DNA of 64,000 nucleotides, from positions 4,216,001-4,280,000 of the forward strand of contig JAFEKR010000003.1 of NCBI GenBank assembly GCA_019022495.1, written 5' to 3'. The position numbers were made by a program, and so were the translations under genes. Below are positions 13,701 to 23,671 of this stretch, piece after piece (positions within the stretch are counted from its first letter, which is position 1; each line of letters opens with the position of its first letter). A model generated the notes under the pieces. That model had not been told where the DNA came from. It searched no databases and saw only the letters and a program-made list of their open reading frames with translations. The DNA comes from Epichloe hybrida. Lineage: Eukaryota; Ascomycota; Sordariomycetes; Hypocreales; Clavicipitaceae.

Positions 13701-14053
13701 CAGAGTTCGTGGCTATCGCTCAGACGGTATCGGACAGCTTCGTAGCCTTGCTGCCATAGGTCCAGTGTTGAATCCAAGGAGAAGAGCTCCTGGCCCATCA
13801 ACTGCTCGTCCTCCGACCACCCAGCATCGCTGGAGTTGCTACGCTCCCAGAGACTCTGGAAGAATTCGCAGTATGACAGCCACAGGCGCAAGCTGCCAGG
13901 CTCGGCGCTCACGGCACGTTTGTAAAGCTCGATGAGGTTGACGCGATGCTCGAGGTCGGATGCATTGCGCGCTGATTCTTCGAGGTAGGCCTCCCAGCTG
14001 CTTTCACCTACAGGATCGGTCATCGTATCGAACGCGATGGCGGTCTGACGCAA
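10799..14053 (-). CDS. PRP24: PRP24/SART3-type U6 snRNP recycling factor
   Basis: Nuclear factor that anneals U4 and U6 snRNAs and recycles U6 snRNP. Single exon, 1084 residues; the Met at 14023 (MTDPVGESSW) is an equally good start. The N-terminal half (about 20-490) is a helical HAT/TPR-like solenoid as in SART3, with W/Y-rich repeats. A pure Ala-Gln run sits at about 530-545, followed by a KRKRK nuclear signal. Four RRMs follow, beginning near residues 611 (ILVTNLP), 688 (VYIANFP), 778 (VHISNLD) and 909 (IALMGLP). The conserved C-terminal motif ALGFAPRK lies near 1031; in this family the C-terminal tail contacts the Lsm2-8 ring. The HAT plus four-RRM layout is what identifies it. Its 3' end converges on the helicase. 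Confidence 0.92.
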   Translation of the reverse strand: MRQTAIAFDTMTDPVGESSWEAYLEESARNASDLEHRVNLIELYKRAVSAEPGSLRLWLSYCEFFQSLWERSNSSDAGWSEDEQLMGQELFSLDSTLDLWQQGYEAVRYRLSDSHELWNRWISLQVENFRNNQTLELLNRVTRLYRDRLATPHLTWEETSQSFSSFLSEYNQDAWEDTMKEITTNAQEPKRAVEARDPFELKLKQAERNGDVEAQKTLLREYLDWEVRGTKRKQRDTKLSICLCSGLFDRALTGLFATDEDAWQEYMVFLSSTSDASSFPARGLDASRRAVQHCPRSGQLWSRYIQCAEEAGLPFDQIESIKDAATVDAQLCKDGMESMIVMYSAWCSYLRRTAIKEADNDRLRALEAGIKASMDLVMKTGKKLYGKEFQGDPKYRLERIYIQYLTETKVAHDEARAVWNKLEQNAIHANSYDFWFNRYTWEMFVFASNPPRGSGYKTPSMATVTLHSAATRESIDWPEKILEVYSQHCSLYETPEVLRQASDFVHHTQKVLRHRRKREEEAQAAQYAAYYEAQAQAQAQAQAQAEVRPQEQPGAETASSPTGSKRKRKSLADTAQDDEVSGNKRQRNSHEAVDGESTSQPAKRDRENSTILVTNLPYEATQTEVRKYFRPYGHINNITAFYKDEKEQTTTALIEYRSTEEAQSALLRDAKYFGESQISVQPGHDLTVYIANFPPAADEKYIRDLFRDCGEILSIRWPSLKVNAHRRFCYLSFFDREASAKAVAKEGKLLDGKFKLLAKYSNPNRKKSREGAVAEGREVHISNLDQAASEAEIRDVFGKFGTVQRVNIPQNMAGRNRGFAFLDFETKEQAAKAVEELNNTKFRSQIIKAEVSKENKVKPTAKSSDLQRFSASPAPPDSIHDDDDEGDEALKDATRSDDKPLSSEIAARTIALMGLPDIVNDARVRALVEPLGPITKLIHQPGHGGAIIEFADVRTAGKAALQLNSMEYEGHKLRTGSPDELRQNRPGNKGNRTNENERAQKDKKPKGGLMPPPQAVRRSAQGRTGPKRALGFAPRKTASSSGASPTATVTESGNPGAQQQKSNADFKAMFLAGKKEDGPRAQNE

Positions 14054-15998
14054 TGTGAACCGGCGGCATGCCTTGCGATGGATGACTTGGGTTGGAAAGC
14101 GTTACATGTAGGCAGGCAGCGACCCTTGCTCAAGATGGCTGCACAAGATGGCTGCACAAGCTGGCTGCCTGGCATGGCATGGGTTGACTGACGGTGGACT
14201 GACAGCTGTGGGTCAAAAATGTGATGTGGTCAACCTGGTGGGTGTGCTGGAACGTCGGAGAAAAAATAAGAGAAAAATGCGTAAAAAAGTAATACCGCCA
14301 TCGTCATCGATCAATCTCCGTTCAGGGTCGTTCCGGAAAATATCCGCGTCTAATTTGCAAATGGACCTGCTCGATTTTTCTGACACTGATGGATGCTCAG
14401 GAATGGCATCCAACATGGGTGGTCGCTGCCTACCCTAGATGAGAGGGGATGTTTTTTATCCGCCATACCTCCCTCTCATTGTCAAGTTTTTCAAAGGGCG
14501 GACTTGATTGGAGCAAGTTAAGCAACACCCGACCCGACACGGAGAATCGAATCCACGACAAAGATCAATTCCGTGTAGTAATCAGACGACAACCAAGGCT
14601 TCGAGGGGCTTTCATTATGTGAAAAAGCCCGTGTCTCGATCTTGGACTCGGGGAGCGGAATCGAAACAGCTTTTTGCTGGACGCCCACCCCACAGACTCT
14701 TTTGTGATACTAACCCCAGACAAGTTACAACCCGCTGATCAGATGAAGAAGATCTAAACGTGGAAAGAGAGGACGTGAAGACGTCATTTATTCGGAAACG
14801 GTCACCTCGAAACCCATATCGCGGCCCAAAGGGGTCCAAAGGGGCCAGGGTTTCAGCTAATAATTCCAGTGTCGACAAACTGGACTGGCGGGTTGGTCCA
14901 CGTTGGCAGCGCACAGGCTTCTTCAGCTTTTACAGTCCGTGCGCGTGCCCGTGGCGCCGTTGCGACCCCAAAAGTCACATGCTCCGTACTCCGTACGCCT
15001 GCCTACGTACACACTGTACATGCTGCCATGGCGCCACATTACTCCGTACCCTTGATGGGTGGGTACCTGCATATGAATATTATTACCGTGCAACTCTGTT
15101 TCCGCATCAGTGCACTCCGACATGACAGCCTTCAAACTCGGAAACGAGGCTCGGAAACGAGGCCAGAGTCCAGAGTACCAACGTGCAACCGAGCCAACCC
15201 AGTGCCAAGGATAGCGAGCAAGTGATCTATGTATGCGTACTTTGCACGCAGCGGGCTCTGGTCTCGCAACTCTGAGGCCTCTGAGCGAACGAGTCAGTCC
15301 TGGTGTGTCCCTGCAAAAATACCCATCAGCACGCATCAACACGCATCAACACGCATCAACACGCATCAGCACCGATCAGCACCGATCAGCACGCATCCCA
15401 TCACAACACCAAAGCGCATGGAATCATGACAACAGCAGGTATTCCGTACTGTCGCGTCAGCCTCGTCACGTCCAACGCCACCACTACAACATTGTCGTGT
15501 GACGTTGTATCCCTGAACAGTCTAGAGAATATTGGCTGGGTCTTGCACTCCACACCTGCTTGCTCCCTCACCAATCCATACATGTAATGTAATACCACCG
15601 TCTAGGGCTCTCGGGGATGTGGCAGCAGCATGAACTGACTAACACACTGCTCCGTACATACATCCCATCCTCCTATCCAATCTGAAATCGAGTTCATAGC
15701 GCAGAGAGGCGCGGTCTAAGCCAGGAACCCATGTGTTTCAAGCCAACGTCTCCATTTTCCCAAATAGCCTAATAATGCTGGCGAAGCCATTCAGCTAGCC
15801 ATTCAGTTAATACTCCGCGCAGCAGGCGGCTGTCATGGCAAGCCAACTTTGGACTAGGGAGATGAGGAGGCAAGCCGCATTGCATGACAAACTCTCATTT
15901 CATCCGCTCCTTCTTCCTCACCTCGAGGCCGGAAGTCTTTTTTTTCCCATTCATCTAATTTCCCTGGCATTTGCCCATTCCCCCTCCCCCCCAAAAAA
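14054..15998. other. Intergenic region upstream of PRP24 and ankyrin gene
   Basis: About 1.9 kb without a supportable gene; ORFs here are short and compositionally random. It contains several copies of CTCCGTAC (14982, 14989, 15042, 15650) and a 10-bp tandem repeat (15321-15398). The last 100 bp before the ankyrin ATG are C/T-rich and end in a C-run followed by an A-run. Confidence 0.6.
15321..15398. repeat. 10-bp tandem repeat (ACGCATCAAC-type)
   Basis: About seven head-to-tail copies of a 10-mer. Three are identical (ACGCATCAAC at 15331, 15341 and 15351), then come ACGCATCAGC and two ACCGATCAGC variants, with a partial copy last. The period is exactly 10. Confidence 0.9.
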
Positions 15999-18900
15999 AT
16001 GAGCTACCAGCATATTGACTGGTCTAGAGGTGATATCGCCAGACACGCTCCCGTACTCCCCCCAAAAGACTCTTACGTCGACCTAAAAGAAGCCCTCGAC
16101 CTTGCACGATCGTCCTCTCCAAGCTCGGCTTCTGCTTCAGTTGTCTCTGCTCCGTCTTCAAGCAGACATCTAGACGGCGGGCCTCCTTCGTTGAGCAATA
16201 GGGCCCTTCCATTTCCCCGACTACAAGCACGACCACCACCACCACTACCGCATCAACAGCTCATATCGTCTGCGAGCCTATCTCGTGCTCTGTCTCACCG
16301 GGGCTACAGCATGGCGTCTGTGAGCAAGGCCCAATCGCAATGCCTTCAACTCTGTACTGTAGTTGCGGCAGCATGCGACCGAGTTGCCGAAAAGATGTCC
16401 GAGTACACTGCCTTGGTCAAGCACCTACCACACGGGTTTGGCCCTTTGGCGAACGATGTGCTTGACACATGTCAAGTTCTTTTCTACATTGAAGCTGGTC
16501 TTGGCGAAGCCGCTCGTCATAACGAATCTCTTCCTCTCGACATGATCACTGTGCTGGAGAAGAAGTTCCGAGTCGCGCAGATTGACTTCCGTGGCCTCGA
16601 CCAGCTCGTAGGCAAGCAGCTGGAATATGAGCGCAAGGGCGCCATGGGCCGCATGAGACGCGGCTTTGGCAAGATGTTTGGCGACAGCAGTCTCGAAAAG
16701 ACGACGCATGCGCTGGCAAAAACACGCGAGGACCTGAAAATCAGCGCCCTCATGTTCCAGTGGAAACTCGGCGCAGATCGCATGGAGAGCGAGCTCGGCA
16801 TTGGCTATATTGGCCTTGCTGCTGCTCTGGATGTAACGAACCACCGGCGCCAGCGGGCAGGATCACGGGCATCCGAGGATGGGATACCCAGCTACCGTTC
16901 GCCGTCGCACCATCACAGTGTCGAGGACCATCACATGGCCATGGCTGAGCATTCTCACCTGCCGATTCTGCCTCCAATCCCCAAGACTGATAGGGCAATC
17001 GCTTACGGACACGAGTCTGTGAGTGGAGAGAGCAACGGGTATGCTGCTCACGGACTGGACTACTCTCACCTCAGTTCAAACACAAGATATACTAACAGCT
17101 CCACCGGAAGCTCTTATGATGGACAACTATCCAAGAGATTGCTGTTACCAGATCGCATGAGCACTTTTGACGAAGAGAACGAGACGAGTTCATCACTGGA
17201 CGAAATAGTTGCCGATATCAAGGCCCTCGAGTTGGATAGCCCCAAAGCAATTCATATGGAGAGCGAGCCGTTCAACATGCCGCGCCGAACGCCCCGCAGC
17301 AACGTCGACGCGGACCGATCGAATGTCAATCAAATTCTTTCGTCTGCAGTCCGCGCTGGGGATCACAAGCTCGTTGTGCAGCTGCTTGATCGCGGCGTCT
17401 CACCAGACACTGGGTCGGACTCGCACGCGCTCAATGAAGCCATTCTGAACCACGATGCCGAGAGCATCCGCCTACTGCTCCTCTACGGGGCCGATCCCAA
17501 CGCAAAAGACAAGCACGGTGTCAGTCCTCTTGTCGCAGCCGCTGAGAAATCGTACCTCGACGGCGCGATCGCACTGCTCAAGTACGGCGCAGACCCCAAC
17601 ATGTCTCTTGACCCCGACATGGACTCGCCTCTTCCCATCGCAGCAATAGCCAACAACGTCAGGCTCACCCATCTGCTTCTGATGTACGGAGCAAATGCGA
17701 ACCAGAGCACGGCCAATGGCAACACTGTTCTTGTTGGGTCCATCAACAAGAGGACGCCGAAGCACCTCATCGACATGCTGCTCAATTACGGCGCTGGCCC
17801 CAACGAAAAGAACGGCGAGGGCAAGACGGCTTTGTTCGAAGCCATCACCAGCGCCCGTGTCGACATCGTCAGCAGTCTCATCGAGCATGGAGCCAACACG
17901 AACCTCCCTGGTCCCAAGCACATGCTGTGGCCGGCAACATACCAGGCGCCCTGTCTGCAAGTTCTTCTTGCCAACGGTGCCGACCACAAGAAGTGCCCTG
18001 GCATCATGGAACTCGCCGCCAGCGTCAACAACATCGAGTCAATCCGCCTTCTGCTCAAGGCTGGCGTAGACCCCAACGCCAAGAAAGATGGAACATACAC
18101 ACCCCTGTGCACATCCATCCGCGATAACCGCAAGGACATCTTCGACCTCCTCCTCCGAAGCGGCGCGGACCCCAATGCCCCAGCCGCCGAGTACCCTTGC
18201 TTCAAGTGCGTCACTCACCACAGGGAACAGTTCCTGCCTGCTCTCGTGGCCGCCGGCGGCAACTTGGGTTCACCCAAGGGCATCCTCGAAACGGCCGTAA
18301 CGTCCAAGAACGGCCCGGCGCTGAAATGGCTCCTGGACCAAGGCATCGACCCGAATGAAAAGACGCCCAAGGGCTACACGCCGTTGACGAGCGCCATTCG
18401 CGACAACCATATTGGCTTCGTCGACATGCTCCTCGCGCGCGGAGCGAACCCCAACGTCCGCGGCCAAGACTGGCCCGTTTGCATGGCCGTTCGCAACCCC
18501 GAGATCCTGGCACGCATCTTGGCCGTGCTCCCCGAGCCACGCGCCTTCAAGGGTGTCATGGAAATGGCCGTCGTAGCCAACAAGCTCGAATCCGTCAAGC
18601 TCCTCCTCGCAGCAGGCGTCTCCGTCGAAGACAAAAACGGCGGCGTCTTCTCCCCCCTGACATCCGCCCTTCGCGAACACCGCAAAGAAATCGTCGTCTT
18701 CCTCCTCAACGACGGCCGCGCCGACGTCAACGCGCCCGGCGAACATCTCCCCATCGTCAAGGCCCTCCGACGATGCGCCACCGAGCACACGGACATGATC
18801 GATCTGCTGCTGGAAAAGGGCGCCGACCCCAACAAGGTCTATAGAGGATGGAACGGCATCATGCAGGCCATCGAGAACGGCGACATAGACATGCTCAAGA

Positions 18901-19028
18901 AGCTTGCGCAAAAGTCGGGCGTAGATATGAAAGTCAAGGATGAGCTCGGTCGCACCGTCACAGAGATTGCCATCTCAAGGAGGTGGGAGGAGGCGGTGGA
19001 TGTTCTGCTTGCACATTCTCTGAACTAG
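15999..19028 (+). CDS. Large ankyrin-repeat protein with helical N-terminal domain
   Basis: Intronless, 1009 residues. Residues 1-100 are Ser/Pro-rich. Residues about 105-265 form a Cys-containing helical block (CLQLCTVVAAACDRVAEKM... to FQWKLGADR) with a basic GRMRRGFGKMFG patch; its pattern recalls the HeLo-like or STAND-type N-terminal domains of fungi (inference). A His/Ser-rich linker follows to about 440. Then come some fifteen ankyrin repeats to the C-terminus, with the hallmarks LLL.YGADPNA, TPL..AI and VDMLLARGANPN. Such proteins are scaffolds; substrate or partner cannot be read from sequence. No signal peptide or transmembrane segment is apparent. The start is the first ATG after a C/A-rich leader. 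Family is certain, role unknown. Confidence 0.9.
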   Translation: MSYQHIDWSRGDIARHAPVLPPKDSYVDLKEALDLARSSSPSSASASVVSAPSSSRHLDGGPPSLSNRALPFPRLQARPPPPLPHQQLISSASLSRALSHRGYSMASVSKAQSQCLQLCTVVAAACDRVAEKMSEYTALVKHLPHGFGPLANDVLDTCQVLFYIEAGLGEAARHNESLPLDMITVLEKKFRVAQIDFRGLDQLVGKQLEYERKGAMGRMRRGFGKMFGDSSLEKTTHALAKTREDLKISALMFQWKLGADRMESELGIGYIGLAAALDVTNHRRQRAGSRASEDGIPSYRSPSHHHSVEDHHMAMAEHSHLPILPPIPKTDRAIAYGHESVSGESNGYAAHGLDYSHLSSNTRYTNSSTGSSYDGQLSKRLLLPDRMSTFDEENETSSSLDEIVADIKALELDSPKAIHMESEPFNMPRRTPRSNVDADRSNVNQILSSAVRAGDHKLVVQLLDRGVSPDTGSDSHALNEAILNHDAESIRLLLLYGADPNAKDKHGVSPLVAAAEKSYLDGAIALLKYGADPNMSLDPDMDSPLPIAAIANNVRLTHLLLMYGANANQSTANGNTVLVGSINKRTPKHLIDMLLNYGAGPNEKNGEGKTALFEAITSARVDIVSSLIEHGANTNLPGPKHMLWPATYQAPCLQVLLANGADHKKCPGIMELAASVNNIESIRLLLKAGVDPNAKKDGTYTPLCTSIRDNRKDIFDLLLRSGADPNAPAAEYPCFKCVTHHREQFLPALVAAGGNLGSPKGILETAVTSKNGPALKWLLDQGIDPNEKTPKGYTPLTSAIRDNHIGFVDMLLARGANPNVRGQDWPVCMAVRNPEILARILAVLPEPRAFKGVMEMAVVANKLESVKLLLAAGVSVEDKNGGVFSPLTSALREHRKEIVVFLLNDGRADVNAPGEHLPIVKALRRCATEHTDMIDLLLEKGADPNKVYRGWNGIMQAIENGDIDMLKKLAQKSGVDMKVKDELGRTVTEIAISRRWEEAVDVLLAHSLN

Positions 19029-21945
19029 ATGCCAGCGCACTTTGCTTTTTCTCGTCGTCGTTCCGTTTTTCCTCTTTTCCAGCGCCCTTGGCACATGCCC
19101 GGCACATGCCCCTCGGTTTACCGCCATATACCGGACACCTGATACCATTTTTTCATTTGTGTCATCCATGTCATTTGTATATTTTTTTTTATTACATCCA
19201 CTATCTAATATATACGTATCTATATCTAATTAGTATGATAAAAGAAACGGACTGCACGGGAGGAGCATATTGAATGAATTTCATCTTTTTTGAAAGATGG
19301 CACAAGTCTGTCTGTCCTACACTGAGTTGGGCTCCTTTACTGGTCTCCGCCCTGCCGCCAGCGCTGAAAGAAGACCGCAGCGTGCAGTAATATCAAAAGC
19401 AACTTGATTGCTAGACAGCAACTCGGATGTCTCACCTTGGCAGCAAGCCAGAGGAAAATAGGAACAAGGACAGCAGCCAATCGCGGCAGTCACCTCGAAT
19501 CATCCAGACAGGTGGAGGGAAGATCTGCGCAGAATCGCATCAAGGAAGGTGGGAGGCGAGGAAAAGATACGGACTCCACCTCGTGCATTGATTGACCCAA
19601 GGCGTGTCCGAGCTGCATTGACACCAAATTTCAGACAATTTATTATCTTTTCGGATAGAACAGTGGAACAAGAAGTAACAACAACAACAAGCCCGTGTGG
19701 TGTAAGTATCTATCCACCTGCTTTTGACCGTCTCTCGATGATACAACGATGAGAAGGGAGCCGAGTTGGACATGACGGGCGCCGAGGTACAAGTTGAGAA
19801 GAATGCACATGCTGTGTTTTATCATGTTGAAATATGTGGTTCGACGGGTTAAAAAAAAAAAAAAAAAAAAAGCAGGGAGTCCACGATGAACGCGTTTCCC
19901 CACACCTCTGCTCGCTACCACGAATTCATGCAGGGTGGAGACTTGACATGATGAATGGATACATGGAGATGAATTTCATGCTACCGCGGTATAAGAGACG
20001 TCTAAAGCCTTGAACTCCGGTACCGTTGGCATGATGGGTATCTAAATTAGTTGGATATAACTGTTGTGGCCTCTGGCAACAAAAATGATGACAACCAGTC
20101 ACCTGTTCCCCGCGTGGCCAAAGCGAGCAAGATAATGAATGGCCATGCTGGCTGTTTCATGACGACTCACTTTGGCACTTGCTGCCGCTCCAACGGTCCA
20201 ATGGAAAACGGGTTGGTAGAACAGCGTCCCCACTTCACGATGCTGCGGTCGGAATCTGCAATGTGTATGTACATGTAGGCCAACGACAACGCGCGGGCAA
20301 CCCGCCTGTGTCGATGCCATCTTTTCTGACATGGCAGCGACTTGTCTGGTTGTCTGGGTTTCCCCCTTACCATCACGGCATCCCTCATGGAATCAGGACA
20401 GTGCTATCACTATCCTACAGATCTTCAGGGGAATATATTCACAGAGGGGCTGGTGACTTACAGGGGGTCTTCTTGTACTCGACCCACGTACCTAATCACC
20501 TGACGGCCCTATCACGGCTTAGTCATACTACATTCCCCCCCCCCCTGACAAGACCTGTGGGTCTGTTTCTAATTACCCTTGTAGGTGTGTATGTACATCC
20601 CACGGGAGTCAGGCAAAACTGAGACGACGGACAATGCAGGCAGGACCCCTGTCTGGTGGCGCCTTCTCTCTGCCCCTGACTACTGCAACCTTGCGGCCCA
20701 ACCAGAAGCCTTTGCTGGACCCTACCTTCCTACTTTGCGAGCCCGTTTCTTTTGGTCTATGGAGTTATTACCAGCGCGCCATTTTCCATGTCTTCGGTTT
20801 GTGGTCCGTACTCCGTGCTCTGTAAAAAATGGTGGCATTGCGTCCCCTCTCCCCCGGCCGAGATACGATGCTTGGCTATTGTTGGAGAAACAGCCGCAGT
20901 CGCCGCAGTCGCCGCCGTCGCATGTCAGGATTGAGCGCGATGGCTGTTGCGTGTGCTCCCCAGCTGCTGCTTGCTCCCTGCTGCTCCTTGTAATCATGTG
21001 GGCACGGCTTCTGGGTCACACTGCTGATGAGCATTCTACATGTACGGATTGAAAGGCCCTCCTCAGAACAAGACGGAAAGCTGCACTCCGTAACGGAGCA
21101 CGGATTACTACGGACTAATGGTGCATTGACATGCAACTTCCCCTGGCTGGTAGGTAGGTGCACAACAGCCACAACAGCTAGGCTTGGCAGTGCCATTATT
21201 TCAGCTCCAAGCGCGCACACAGCCCGTGGACCGAACTCTGCGCTTGTGCTCCGTAGATGTCGTGTTTGTCGCCCTCCGCACTTTCTTCATTTGTCCCACT
21301 CGCTCTTCCCTCTTGCCTCACTTGTCCTTCACTTCACCCTTCTTCTTTCCTTCACCGTGCGTTTGTTTTCGCTGCCTTTTGGCCGGAATTACACGATAAA
21401 CACTTTTCGTGTACACTTTTCGTGTCTAGCTTTTCCGTCTTTCGTTTCTCTTCCTTGCCTCCGGCGAATCATCTGCCGCGTTCCTTCGAATTGTTAATTC
21501 AATCCGCTTTTTCACATTCTTGACCTTGCGGACATTTTGACCACCAACCGAATTTCTGCGTTACATTCCGTTCTCGACATACAGCTTCTCTCATTCGTCA
21601 CACGTACTCACTTACTTGCGATACTCCGTCACTGGTGACCACAACATTGTCGCATCGGATCAACTCTCATCTTCTCCCACCACCACCACTTCGCATCGCA
21701 CTCGCCCGCTGCTCGACTGGGCCGGTCTACCTCCCGGCATTAGACGTCGAAGAAGGAGTAGTCTCTTCTTCGTCCCCAGGCGCAGATCCGGTCGTCTTGT
21801 CATTCAACGCCTCTTGTTCTGGTGTCACCATTATCATATCGATTTTCTTTCAGGATAGCTAGCTATCCCAGAACTATCTTGGTCAGCCGCCGAGACTAAC
21901 AGTAGAGTTCGGTCGTGCGAAGCTAGGAAGCTCGCAACCCTCATC
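19029..21945. other. Intergenic region, 2.9 kb
   Basis: No gene is supportable; ORFs overlap in many frames and lack domain character. It contains a 21-A run (19851-19871), a C-run near 20535, and CTCCGTA-type motifs near 20808 and 21085-21115, the latter arranged as an imperfect inverted repeat. From about 21280 the sequence is strongly C/T-rich with CTTCTC runs, typical of the leader of the downstream CFEM gene. Confidence 0.6.
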
Positions 21946-23046
21946 ATGGGTCGATTTTTACCGATTCTCCTCAGCCTCATTGGCACACTTCACGTCATTG
22001 GTGTCTCTGGCCAAAGTGCCGCCGAGTGTATCGTGAGTTGAATCGTACTTGCTTGACATCGCCACCCCTTGATTAAGAAGGAGACCCAACGTTTATTCAG
22101 ACACTGTCAACTGACTTTTCTGTGTATAGGGACGCTGCACGGGTAAAGTACGAGACCAATTCAAGGACTTGCAATGCTCAGACGCCAATGCGGCACCATG
22201 CTTCTGCAAAAACCCGACTTTTCCTCGCGCAGTCCTGGAGTGTAGCCAGTCATGTGGTGCGACCATGGATTTGGTGTCTGGTTACCTTACCTCGGACTTC
22301 TGCAAAGGTATGTCGTCTTTTTACTTTGGATGTGAAACTCAACCATGGGTAGAGTTTGAGCTGACTCTTGTTATTCAGTCCAAGGACTCGCCCAGCCGAG
22401 CGAATCTGCAGCTGCGAGCACTCTGGCATCACTTACACCTGCAGCGACATCTTCAGCGGCATCGGCAACCAGCAGCACCACAACCAGTAGCACCACAACC
22501 AGTAGCACCACAACCAGTAGCACTGCTGCCGCCCAAACCACACCGATCAGCTCTGCAACCTCGGCTCCTTCCACAACGTCGAGCCATGCTACTACTTCAT
22601 CGACCGTGACAGGAGTTTCCTCATCTGCCACCGCCGAGACCACTGGTTCCCCGACGTCATCCGCTACATCGTCTTCGACCTCGAATACAGTAGCCGGCGC
22701 AACCTCGTCTGCCGCTTCTGCTGCCGCAGCAGGATCGACCTCGAGCGGACTATCTCAGGCCGCCATTGCCGGTATTGGCATTGGCATTGGAGCCGCAGTC
22801 ATTGCCGTAGCCGGTATCGTCATTTGCATGCTTCTCAAGGGCCGAAAGAAAAAGGCTACTCGTAACCCGGAAAATATGGACATCTCAAAGCCGTTGCCTG
22901 GTTCTGGCCGGATGTATCCTAACCGAGAGGACAACTATCGTGCCAGACGGGATGCTTCCTTTGAAAAATACGGGCCCGACATCGAAATGACAGCAAATCG
23001 ATACGAAGACATGCTACCTCGAACCCAGCCTAGAACAATGGTGTAG
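21946..23046 (+). CDS. CFEM-domain cell-surface protein with transmembrane segment
   Basis: Exons 21946-22032, 22130-22307 and 22379-23046 give 310 residues. The signal peptide is MGRFLPILLSLIGTLHVIGV. The next region has eight cysteines spaced C-x3-C-x12-C-x7-C-x-C-x11-C-x3-C-x15-C, a good match to CFEM domains, which in fungi bind haem or act in adhesion and host contact. A long Ser/Thr/Ala stalk follows (with a TTTSS repeat at about 22480-22530), presumably O-glycosylated. Then a Gly/Ala/Ile membrane span, a GRKKK stop-transfer signal and a cytoplasmic tail of about 65 residues. So it is a type I membrane protein, not GPI-anchored. Introns are 97 and 71 nt. The second donor splits K|V after FC. 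Confidence 0.85.
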
Positions 23047-23671
23047 TGAGGAGACATCGGAAAGAACGGATGATTTGTTCAAACATCAAATGCCCTACAA
23101 GCAGGGGGATATTAGGAAGTGGTGATTGAGCAGTCGCGGGTTCGGAGAACAACTGCCTTTTTTTATTTTCTTGTCCCTTTCCTTCATATCCTTTTCTAGT
23201 CGATATCACCCTTTCTCTTTCTCTTTTCTTGTTCCTGAGGTCGGGTTGCAACATTTCGAGTCACGTTGATGCAAGCTGATTTACACTGTGTGAAGCCCCA
23301 GCAACGCGACGGCTGGACTCGTGCCAGGACGCAACGTCCAGATGACGGCGAAATGTCTACCATGATGACGCACGTGCTGGAAAAATTGAGTTGTCACGTC
23401 GGGGATGGAGGGTCTGCATTGATAGTAGTGTCTTTGAAATAAAAAGCGCTCTATATTTCACGTTATTGTAGTAGAAGTTAGTCCTCCTCCGACCCGTCAG
23501 AGCCCAGGGCAAGAGAAACACACTGGAGCCGATGTCGGCGCAGTTGCACAGCTAGCTATTCAATGTACATATGTTGTTACAGGGTTTGGTGTCTATGAAA
23601 CCACATGTGATGGGTGAAGCTTGTGTGAAAGTTCTGGCGGGATGGCCTACAGTGCCAATGCGGCTATTCTT
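23047..23671. other. Shared 3' region of CFEM gene and MRPL22
   Basis: This 625-bp gap separates converging genes. It contains T-rich stretches (23158-23235) and no convincing ORF. Confidence 0.5.

Noticed and set aside
14519..14570. Possible minus-strand tRNA (TTCGATTC-like loop)
   Set aside because: The T-arm stem does not pair and no acceptor or anticodon arm can be built around it.
21027..21523. ORFs just upstream of the CFEM gene
   Set aside because: Phe/Leu/Ser-rich readings of a CTTCTC leader; typical untranslated pyrimidine tract.
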